Shown: positions 23,301 to 35,300 of the stretch, piece by piece
Layout: each line of letters starts with the position of its first letter
Numbering within the stretch: position 1 is the first letter of the stretch
Assembly (NCBI GenBank): GCA_000149265.1
Contig: CH001993.1
Span: 878,454-942,453, forward strand
Direction: 5' to 3'
Length of the DNA: 64,000 bases
From: Ciona savignyi
Lineage: Eukaryota; Chordata; Ascidiacea; Phlebobranchia; Cionidae
Program-made: the position numbers and the translations under genes
Notes under the pieces: generated by a model
Told to the model about the DNA's origin: nothing
The model's database searches: none
The model's input: the letters and a program-made list of their open reading frames with translations, nothing else

Positions 23301-26300
23301 GAAATGTTGCAGGTGCGAAACTGGTCGCTAGCCCTTGTGTTAACCCCCTTGGTTTTCCCATCCACGGGGATAAACATGAATATCCTATTCAATCCTTTCC
23401 TGATGTGGCAAGCACACCAAGGTTGATGACTCCTACCTGTCCTCCACATGAATGATGATGGTGGCGAACAACCCGAGAATGGACAACACGCATCCGATAT
23501 CGCTAACCACTGAGAGCGCAAGGTCCGCTGGAGCATTGTTGTTTTTCTGGAATTAAAGATTTTTGTTTGAAGTAGAATTCCTGGGGAAGCTACATGAATT
23601 TAACCCACACAAGGAAGGTAATCAGGGATAGTTAGCTTTACTGGTACAGTGAAAGTCGACCTAAAGATGGTGAGATTGAGACCAACCATTTGTTAGCTAG
23701 TTGTGTTTTTGTGCAAGGCACTTGGTGGATGTTGTCTAAATTATGTGATTTAAACAAAAGCTGAATGTTTGTCTCCATCGTATACAAAACAATGCAATAG
23801 ATTGTGCTACATAATGGTAGACATTAGGTAATCTGACTATTGCTAACAGGAAATTACTCTGCATTTTCCCATCCCAGGGGATAAATCACAAGGTCCCATC
23901 CACCTACCATGATGAGTGCAAAGTTGGTGAGATGACTGCAAAGACACTCAGGCGGGTTTGAACTGTAGTTCATGCAACAGCCATCACTCGACCAGTCGTT
24001 CTTGTAGAAGTCCCAATACACACATTCGTAAACAGTCTCCACAACCTGAAATATTAAGGTTTTGAATACAAAAGTCCACACTTCAAGTTTTAGAATACAG
24101 AAAGTCCACAAGTAAAGATGTTTAAAAAAGGGGATTCAGTAAACACAGCTGGTTTGTTTAACTTTAATTAAAGTGATTATTTTATTTTCTACTTTAAGGC
24201 AGTAAACTATTTAGGGAAACATTAACAGCCACAGTAACCTTAGGAGTTTTACTCTCCAGTAAGTCCGGTCTGTCATTAAGCAAGGCACGTAGAGGACATT
24301 GCCTAGACCCAGTTGTCTAATGGATTGTACTTAAATTGAAATACTGTCTCGATCATATACAACACACTGCAATAGCTTCCATAACCTGACAGTAATCTAA
24401 CGATCCTGTGTGAGAATTGCATTTTTCTATTTACAAGAATAAAACTAATATATCTACAATCCAAAATCCAAAATTTATTGTGGTTTTAAAGACATAGGCA
24501 GCTCACCACAAAGATATCTGTAACCGACGCGGTTTGTCCATAAGTAGCCCCACCCTTGTCATGGTACTCGATTGTTATCGGGTCCACCAAATTCGAGACA
24601 TTTGTCACCCCTAGGTTGATATCCAATACCTAAAAAGTTCAAGGTGAAACAGGTTAAAGATAAGCCATAAAATATATTATGTCATAAATCCATGAAGTAA
24701 GTAATGGATGTACAAATTGAATAATCATGCTTTACCAGCCACAAAATCTTGACTTGTGGGACAAGCAATGTCTGTTGCATAAAAAAAAATACTTTAAAAT
24801 ATGGTTTAAAAAAATCCAAAATATGGTTTAAAAAATCCAAAATATTGTTTTAAAAACTCCAAAATATAGTTTAAAAAACTCCAAAATATAGTTTAAAAAA
24901 CTCCAAAATATGGTTTAAAACACCAAACACTAATAAACATTGTTCTTACAGTTGAAACGTTGCTTGAACTTGGGAAAAGGGAAGCATCGTTGTAAAGCAC
25001 AAACGATGCACGACCACCTGCCGTCTGTCTCTTCTGTCTGCCTCCTGCTGTGACCCCCCAAGCCTTCTCCAATGCGGTTGGGGGCAGCACTACATATATA
25101 GGGTTGGTGGTCATATTGTTGGTCTCCACAATCGGCTTGAACTTTACAGGGTTGGCCACTGTGATTGCTTGCAAAACCTAAACAAATATAATGTTTTATA
25201 AAATTCAATTTCTAAAAAAATATAAGTTTTAGAAAGAGTGATTGAGTGAAAATTTAAATGGGTTATCTTCTATTTGTTGGAATTGCCAATTGTACTTTCT
25301 TTACTTTTATTCATTGATCAAGATATAAATACAAATGTTAGAATAGATTACTCATGTTAATTTTAAAGAATAGAATATAAGTGTGTTAAAAACAATCATC
25401 AGATTAAATCAGAATTTTTAAGTTCAAAAAGAGTATTTTCAGGAAAAATATCTCGCATTAAGATCATAGGCAATTTTGCTCTCTTTATGCATTATACTTT
25501 GAAGAAGGATTGTAATATTTTCCAGAAAAATCAAAATAAGTTGTCAAAGCTTAGCATGGACTCTAAAACGCATTGCTAGCTGTATAACTACAGAGTTGCA
25601 TGTGTTACCTGTATAACTACAGACCCGCATGTGCTACCTGTATAACTACATACTTGCATGTGTTACCTGTATAACTACAAAGTTGCATATGTTACCTGTA
25701 TAACTACAGACTCAGTTTCCACTAGAATGGGCACGCCTGGCTCCAGTTGGACCGCTTGTGTAATTTTGGTGATGGACTGAATTAGGTCGTTCCGAAGTTT
25801 CTCCTGTTTGGCTGCAGATTGCAGTTTAGGGGTGGATGGTCGGAAGAACTTCTTCATTAAGTCACTGGAAACCGCAGCAACAGACGAGAAGGTTGTGGTA
25901 GATATCTGGTGAAAGGAAATGGAATATTCATGTTTATTGCAGTCAATGGAAATATAGTGAGACAACCACTTTCCCAATCGTATAAATTAGCTAGAAGAAC
26001 TGATCTTTGTAATTGTTTTATTTAATATTTATCCAGCACAGGTGGTTTTTGTTTTAATATAAACCCCCACACTGGGTGTTTTGTTATTAAACCCAACATT
26101 TTAGTACTTACCTTGGAAGTAGGAGGCTTTTACTCTTTGCCCCACCATAAACACAAGTTTTTTTTTATTATTTAACCCCATGAAAGTGGGGTTCATGAAA
26201 GTGAGCATTTACCCCATCATAATTGGTGCATATTAGTATTTATAACACAGTAGATACAGACATAGTTTTTAACCCATATGAGTTAGATATTTTGAACTTA

Positions 26301-29300
26301 CTGTTGCATTTTCTTGGATTGATGAAGTAAAGTTGGAGAGAAAACTGATAACCGATACTGCTTCATCTTCAGTGATATTCTGTACATTTGATGCTACTGC
26401 CTCAAGAGATGTAATCTTCTCTTCAGAAGTCCCATCGGCTAGCACCTATGAATGTAATCTTGCTTGCATACTCTATTTGGTTTTCTGTATTCACAAAAAT
26501 CAAATCAAACCAATGACCTCTATACAACAATGCTCGATCATGGGTAAAATGAGGTTAGTAGGTTACCAGTAGGGGATATGTGATGGTACTTATGGGAGAA
26601 CTGTGTCTAACTCACGGTTAAAAACGTGGCATTGCATGGAATGATGAACAAATCAATGAATTTCGAGGAACCATCCTCTTGCAAGGTACAAGCTGCAGTA
26701 GCCATCGAGAGACCTGTAATTAAGCAGATTTTAAAAACTTATAAAAATAACCCAAAACTTCTCTTACCGTTTGAGCACTTTTCATTTGAGTGCTGTGTGA
26801 CCGAGTCTTTGGCGGGTTCGAAGGTGTATTCACCCAATGTCGATTTTGGACACACACCTGGAATAAAGTAGATGGTGAACATTTAAAAAGTGACTCTTTA
26901 GTTAGTGTTTCTACTTGCAATGGGAAGAAACACTATTAGTAATGCTAATTAAGAAACAGGAACATCCAGAGAAACAGAATAATTAAATATAAATAAATGC
27001 CGTATGCAACTGTTAAAATTTATTGTACAACACTTTAAAATATGGAGGCATTTAGGCATTTCTATCGTTTTTAATTAACTATGACTAAGTTGTGATCTGA
27101 GTTTTTTTAATAATGCACTTACTACCAGTCATCTAATCGATGAACACAATTCGATATCTAATCACTGGGACATTTACCAATGGTGATGGGTGGGTCGGAA
27201 CAAATTATGGTTATGTTAAATCCCACTTAACCGTTTACCAGAAAAAAAAAATAAAACCAGAATAAAAGTATAAAAATATAAATCTAAAGTTTAAACCCAT
27301 GTTTCAAAGTATTTACCCGAACATATCTCTCCACTGCCAGTGAAACCATTGTTACATTGGCAATTGAATGATCCGTCGCTGTCCTTAAGGCATTTTGCAT
27401 GTTTGTGGCATTGATAGACTCCATCAATTGTGCACTTGGTGATTGCTAAAATAATGAAAGAAAATTTGAAATTGCTGGTACAGAAAGTCCAGAATACCTC
27501 CTTTGATGTAACAATAAAGGCTGTTTTTATATTTAGTATAATATGAAATGCTTAATATGTAAAGACAATCCTATGTTTTTAATTAACTTATTAGTTTACT
27601 TGGTCTGGGCACTGTCTGTTAAGTGCTTTTTCCAAAGATAAAACCGCCTAGCCTGTTTTAGATTCTACAATGTTTCGGCTGCCTACAAACAACAGCCGAC
27701 ACTTTTACATATAGATTCATACTAGGAGTGTAGAACAGAAGTGACAGGTTAGTTGGCCAGCTTTAAATTGGGTAAAAGGAAAAAAAGGTCAGTTTAAGAG
27801 TACAAAAAAGGGATGAATACAACACATATTACTGGTGCAGCTTTTTCCACTTCCAGTGAAGCCGACATTGCAGGTGCAGGTGTAGCTGCCATCTGTGTTG
27901 TTGCATATGGCATTTGTGTCACATTTGGCAGTACCATCCTTACATTCATCAATGTCTGTAGAGATTTATGGACATAAATATAGGGTCAGTTAAAATTTAG
28001 AACCCAATTGTAGGAAGCTCGTTAACCCATACAAGTTGCGTCGCGGATCTTTAGGTTGTAGTTGTATGATCAAAACTAGTTGGTTGTTTCCCTGGGAACG
28101 GCACTTTGCGCACAGTGCATGGACCTATTTTATTAATGGGTTCTACTAAAATTAATAAAACCTTTTTAATCATACACAAGAAATTACTGCAGCTACAGTA
28201 ACCCAGCAATAAGCATGGGCGAACATTTTTTTGCAGTTGTAACATTGGCAAGGTTTTATTTACTATTACTTCCAACTTTAAGTTAAACATCATTACCTGC
28301 ACAGTTCAATCCATTTCCAGAGTAACCAGCCTTACAACGGCATGTGTAATTTCCATCTGTGTTTCTACATGTGGCTTTGTGGTGGCATTTAGCAGTTCCA
28401 ATGCTGCATTCATCAATATCTGTGAAGATAAAAGATATAAATAAAAAAAGGTATTTTTTACATGATAAGTAGAAGTTAAGTACTTAAAAATAAATGTTGA
28501 AGTTTAACATTGAAAGTAAATCCTTTTTTTCTCTAGTATTTTCTTTATAAAGGAATACAGGTGGTTTAGAGAAAACCAGTCTGATTAATATAATCATGTG
28601 TACGTTGTGACAAATTTCCATTAAACAAAACTATGTTCAACTTTATTTTTTACACAAGGTTATTTTTACTATCTTTCATTAGAATGGAACACTGATATTT
28701 GCCTTTACGGAAGAATTAAATTTCAATATTCTTTTAATGTGATTTATAACCTCAACTTAATCATTATTACCTGCACAGTTATACCCATTTCCAGAGTAAC
28801 CATGTTTACAACTGCATGTGTAATTTCCACCTGTGTTACTGCATGTGGCATTGTGGTGGCATTTTGCAGTTCCAATGCTGCATTCATCAATATCTGAGAA
28901 GATGACAAAAACATGTAATGGAACATTACAATGCTTTAAATCCAGCTCATTTTATATCACACTATAAATTAGTGATGTTCATCATGTGTTTGACACTCTC
29001 TTGTAACAGTTTCTTTTTTATTACTTATCCTTTAAAATTGCAGGTATTATAACACAAGCGATACATGGCTGCCATTGAATTTATTTTACTATTTTTTAGA
29101 ACTTCTATTAAAACATCATTACCTGCACAGTTATACCCATTGCCAGAATAACCAGGCTTACAGGTGCATGTGTAATTTCCATCTGTGTTTTTACATGTGG
29201 CATTGTGGTGGCATTTTGCAGTTCCATTGCTGCATTCATTAATATCTGAGAAAAACGGAATATAAAGTTAACAATTCAATATGTGGTTGACATTTTTTGA

Positions 29301-32300
29301 TCTTTTTGTTATTGCTCCTATAAAAAAAATATTTTAAAGAACACACACCAATAATATTAAAAATAAGGAAGAAAAAACAATAAAATGACAGTCAGTACAG
29401 TCTTAAAACAAGCCCTACAACACTCTTAACCATCAGGTTTAAAGAAGTTAAGCAATAACTATTATCTTTTGATTAGTTAACTTTTTATAAAATTGAAAAT
29501 GTCATTACCTGTACAGTTCAACCCATTTCCAGAGTAACCAGGTTTACAAGTGCATATGTATTTCCCAGCTGTGTTACTGCATGTGGCATTGTGGTGACAA
29601 TTTGCAGTTCCAATGCTGCATTCTTTAATGTCTGATAGGAATCAAGGTTTACAACTCGATGTCACACGATAAAGTACAATTACACATGTTAATTCTTTAA
29701 TCAAGCATAAATTAGGCATATCTTTTATACCACATCATGTGTTTTATTATTTATCATATGATTATTTTGAACTTATTATTAGAAGATTAAAATTAAAACT
29801 TCAATATGATCTTTATTACCTGTACAGTTCAACCCATTTCCAGAATAACCAGGCTTACAGGTGCATGTGTAATTTCCATCTGTGTTTTTACACGTGGCGT
29901 TGTGGTGGCATTTTGCAGTTCCATTGCTACATTCATCAATATCTGAAAAAAACAAAGATTAGTACTGACTGATTACAAATAGTTTTAAATCTACCTTCGC
30001 AAATATATCCATTGCCTGTGTAGCCAGAGTTGCAAATGCATTTATAACTGCCAACAAGGTTGTGGCACTTGGATTTCATAGAACATGAGTTGTTTGTGGA
30101 GCATTCATCAATGTCTGTAAAAAATAGAATCATGAATCTAAAGATTTAAATTATTTGCCAAAAAAATAAACAATGTAATATACCTGTACAGTTAAATCCA
30201 TCTCCAGAATAACCAGGCTTACAAGTGCATATGTATTTTCCATCTGTGTTTTTACATGTGGCATTGTGGTGGCATTTTGCAGTTCCAATGCTGCATTCAT
30301 CAATATCTGAGAAAAAGAAAGATTTAAATTATTGCATTGCACCATAATTAAAAGATTAATATAAATATTATTTTTTAATGCTACAACAAAATGGTTTCTG
30401 ATTTTTAAAAATAATTACGTAAAGAGTCATATAGCCACAGTCTTGAAAGATCATTTACCAAAAAATCCTGTGTATTAATGTGGACTCTCCCCTAGTAATG
30501 TATTTATGAGCATAAAAACATTTTTAGCAAGCTTTTCCATTTTTCTGATAATAACCTGTCCATATCTTTATTGTAATTAAGAATTACAAATCTCATTTTA
30601 ATTAATTTTCTTATTTTTATAACTTTAATTTAAATCATTACCTTGACAGTTAAACCCATTTCCAGAATAACCAGGCTTACAAGTACATGTGTAATTTCCA
30701 TTTGTGTTATTGCATTTGGCATTGGGGTGGCATTTTGCACTTTTACTCCTGCATTCGTCAATATCTAAAAAAATGGAACCTTATAAAGTAAAAACTTCAA
30801 TACAATGAACAAATGTTGTAATAATCATACAAGGTCATTTGTCTTATTAAAAGTAAACCTTTTGGTTTTAGTTTCTTATTCTATTATTAATAAAATTTCA
30901 GTTGTCACAATTGCAGTAATAAGTATAACGCTACATTGTCACAGTTAGGTTGCATTCTTTCTTATTAATAGCACATTATTACCTCTACAATTATACCCAT
31001 TTCCAGAGTACCCAGGCTTACAAGTGCATAGGTAACATCCATATGTGTTACTGCATGTGGCATTGTGATGACATTTTGCAGTTCCAATGCTACATTCATC
31101 AATATCTAATAATAAGGAACTTAAAGTAGTAACAAATAAATTAAATTTAACACCGAAAAATTAACGTTTCAAATTAAATGCAACTAAGTTTGTTTTTTTA
31201 TACTATTATGTGTATAATGTTCATTATCAATTTGTCTCATTTAACCATATTATTACAAGTTTGGAAACATCCTTTTAAAAATTTTTTTTTTTATAACCAT
31301 GTTCACATCTTTAATGTAAATAAAATATACAGAAGCTTTAAGTATTGTGGCCACAGGTTTATTAAAAAAGACAATAGTCACTTAAACATCTCATGCATAT
31401 CTCCAACACTACACGGTGCATAAGGCTTCTTATGCTACTAGTTGTAGATAAAGAAAAATGCAAACAATGGTGTGAAACTTTTGTTGTACAGAATACAGGA
31501 CATTTACATTTATCCAAAGAGGTAGAAAAATAAGGACCTAAAAACTTGATAACAATTGGGTTGTAGAAGCCATTTATTTTACTATTATTGATAACCTTTA
31601 AATAAACATTACTTTTGTTAGTTTAGACTTAAAAAATATAAATTAAAACTAAATTACACACTACCTGCACAGTTCATTCCATTTCCAGAGTAACCAGGCT
31701 TACAAGTGCATGTGTAATTTCCAATTGTGTTCCTACATGTAGCATTGTGGTGGCATATTGCAGTTCCATTGATACATTCATCAATATCTAAGATGTCCAT
31801 TATTATTTTGCTTATTTCATACCTATTATTTCATGATTCAAATATTATTTCAACTATTTTTTTGCTTTTATTAAGTCAAAAGCAATCTGGTTTCATATCT
31901 TGATTACAATGAAAAAACTCAAAACTTTTATAAGAATTGTTTGTCATACTGGAGCTATTTCAGTGTGTTGTATATGATAGACACATTCCTTCAATTTGGT
32001 AGAACCCATTAAGTCTCTGGGTTTAGGCAATGTCCGTAAAGTGCCTTGCCCATGGACACAACCGACTATCTAGCGACCAGTTCCGCACCTGCAACCTTTC
32101 GACTGAAAGGCGACGCACTTAACCTCTAGGCTAACTGGCCAGATAAAGTCAGCTGGTTCCATGCTGGTTGATTTAATATGCAAGACACATGACAGACATT
32201 GTTTAAACTCAGTAGATTAATGCGTTAAAAAAAGTAGAAACAACTCAATAATACCCAACACACTGCAATATCAGACTTTGCATGCAAGCCTTAAACCTAC

Positions 32301-35300
32301 TAATTGTAAGAATTTGTCAAGTTACATATGTATAGGATACAAGATACTTGTGTTTATCCACAGCGTTGTAAAAATGGCTGTCGTTTTATGATAATAAAAG
32401 CTATTAGGGAACGCTATTCTTCTTATGACGATTTGTGAGAGATGGTTGTTCTTTTACCATTATTCTTTAAGTTAAACACCATTACCTGTACAGTCATATC
32501 CATTTCCAGAGTAACCAGGCTTACAAGTGCATGTGTAATTTCCATCTGTGTTACTGCATGTGGCATTGTGGTGGCATTTTGCACTCTTAGTCCTGCATTC
32601 ATCAATATCTGAAAAAAGGTGATTCAAAGTTGTTTTACTATGGGTAATAACTGATCAACTACATGTAAAAACTTTAAACTTCTTTTCTAATGAAGTTATC
32701 TTACACGTACTACTAATAAAATACTTGTACACATATTTTAGAATGTATTTGGGAGTACGTAATTTCGCAGGAAAACTGTAAAGACAAAACAAAAAGTAGA
32801 CAAAGTGGGTACCTGTACAGTTATACCCATTTCCTGAGTAACCAGGTTTACAAGTGCATATGTATTTTCCATCTGTGTTACTGCATGTGGCATTGTGGTG
32901 GCATTTTGCAGTTCCATTGCTGCATTCATTATTATCTGAAAAAAACGGATAATAAAGTTAACAATCCAATACATAGTTTACATTTTTTTAAGTTTAAGTT
33001 TAGTTTTTTGTTATTGCTCCTATAAAAAAACAATATTTTAAAGAACACACACTAAAAATATTAAAAAAGAAAGAAGAAAAAAAATGACAGTCATTACACT
33101 CTTAAAACAAGCCCCACTACACTCTTAACCATCAGATTTAAAGAAGCTAAGCGATAACTCTTATCTTTTGATTAGTTAACTTTTTATAAAATTGAAAATG
33201 TCATTACCTGTACAGTTATAACCATTTCCAGAATAACCAGGCTTACAAGTGCATGTGTAATTTCCATCTGTGTTACTGCATGTGGCATTGTGGTGGCATT
33301 TTGCAGTTCCATTCATGCATTCATCAATATCTAAGAAAACAGAGATTTAAAGTTGTTTTTTATAGGTAACAAGTGAACATGCGATGCGAGCTTGTGAAAT
33401 GTCCAGAAACTAAAATATTTTGATTTTTAGGTTCGACTGCATATCTTGGTTGGTTGGTGCATCGCCTTTGAGCCCTAAGGTTAAAAGAACAAAACTGGTC
33501 TCTAGCTAGTCGACTGTGTCTTCGGACGAGGTACTTTGTAGGGGGCATTGCCTGAACCCAATTGATTAATGGATCATACTAAAAGTAAAAGAATGTTCCA
33601 ATCTTGTGATAACTCCCACTGCGGTTTCCAATTTCAAGGGATAAAATATAAAAATCCTATGATAGCATTGATATGTCTGGTAAGTTCTTTAATTTATCTT
33701 ATTACAAATCTACCTTTGCAAGTATGTCCATTGCCTGTGTAGCCAGAGTTGCAAATGCATTTATAACTGCCAACAAGGTTGCTGCACTTGGATTTCATAG
33801 AACATAAGTTGTTTGTGGAGCATTCATCAATGTCTGTGAAGAATCGAATTATGAATCTTGAGATTTTAATTATTTGCCAAAAAATAAACAATGTATATAC
33901 CTGAACAGTCATACCCATTTCCAGAGTAACCAGGCTTACAAGTGCATAGGTAATTTCCATTGGTGTTTTTTGAATTTAGTTTTGTTATTTTATTATTAAT
34001 AAAATTGCACTACGTCGTCACAGTTGGGTTGCATTCTTGCTTATTTATAGCTTGGATCATTACCTTTACAGTCTTGTCCATCTCCATTGTAACCAGGCTT
34101 ACAAGTACATGTGTAATTTCCATCTGTGTTACTGCATGTGGCATTGTGGTGGCATTTTGCAGTTCCAATGCTGCACTCGTCAATATCTGAGAAATATGGA
34201 ATATAAATTAAACAATCTAATACTGTACATGGTTTACATTTCTTAATGTGTTCGTTTATTTTTTTGTTATTGCTTTTATAAAAAATAATATTTTAAAGAA
34301 CACACACCAAAAATATAGATAAAAAGGAAAAAAACACAAAATGACGGTCGTTATGGGACGTCATCAACAATTAAATTAAAACAATTTAAGAAAATATAAG
34401 AACCCGACTGTAAAACCCAAATGCAACACATCACAGAGTTTCAGTTTTTTACACATTAGTTAGTTTAGTTTATTCATTTTTTGCCCCAGTATTTAAAACA
34501 CGTCATTAAAAAAAAAGATATAATTTAACAAATATTGCGGACGCGGCCGCCAAACCTAGGCGAAAGAACCTTCTTAGAAAATCATTGTTACATGAGTCCA
34601 GATGTCTACAATCACATTCCTTCACTGTAATTGATAACTTAATCATCATTACCTGTACAGTTCAATCCATTTCCAGAGTAACCAGGCTTACAAGTGCATG
34701 AGTAATTTCCATCTGTGTTATTGCATGTGGCATTGTGGTGGCATTTTGCAGTTCCAATGCTGCATTCATCAATATCTGAGAGAAATCAGAGATTTCAATC
34801 TTTTTATCACATAACTTGTGTAAAATTAACAATAAAACAGATTTTGCTTTCATCTAGTATAATACAGGTATAATATCCATTATAAGTTATAACCATCAGG
34901 TATTTTCACTCATGGGTAATAAAATTGGCTAAAGAAATGCTTGATTTCTGAGAACATTTGTAATTATTAGACTTAATGTGTGAGTGTGATTGGACTACTA
35001 CCATCAGTTACATTTTGCACATATACATGCGGTGGTAGTAAGTGTAAAAATCATGGATAAGATATTCATGTTTATTCCTGTGAATGAAAAATGTAGAAGA
35101 GTTCTCACATGGGCAATTATCACATTACCTAATGTCCAGAGTTGGTTTAAAGGAGATATTGTAGTGTATAGTAAATGAGTTATGTTATTTTGATTTAAGT
35201 AGTCCCTTTTTTGGTTATATTAATAAACTGGGTCTTGGTGATGTTGGCCAAAAGCATTGCTGAAGGGCACAATTGAGGAGCAATGACCAGTTTTATTTCA

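Larger units (their letters stand above)
20335..23546 (-). other. Adhesion GPCR segment 6: seven membrane helices and C-terminal tail
   Basis: Exons 23437-23546 (TM1, ending IIIHVEDR), 22746-22953 (TM2-TM3, with [19 protein letters not shown] and [15 protein letters not shown]), 22219-22363 (TM4), 21673-21836 (second extracellular loop cysteine and TM5), 21069-21239 (TM6-TM7, [13 protein letters not shown] and LFNSLQ) and 20335-20517 ([19 protein letters not shown], then tail and stop). The TM6 GLTWVFG and TM7 FNSLQG motifs are typical of the family. The tail is short, Ser/Thr-rich and ends HKQLAQD; no PDZ-binding end is obvious. Confidence 0.93.
23908..26445 (-). other. Adhesion GPCR segment 5: GAIN domain with GPS cleavage site
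   Basis: Exons 26302-26445, 25696-25905, 24950-25177, 24507-24629 and 23908-24045. The first exons are helix-rich, the later ones strand-rich. The last exon holds the [21 protein letters not shown], then [15 protein letters not shown]. The cysteine and tryptophan pattern and the HLT triad are canonical, so self-cleavage between L and T is predicted, releasing TNFALIM as the tethered agonist. Exon 24950-25177 also contains RQKR near 25030, a possible furin site within the GAIN region. Confidence 0.93.

Noticed and set aside
33960..34246. Plus-strand open frames of 76 and 69 codons
   Set aside because: They run antisense to EGF exon 34064-34186 and the adjacent intron.
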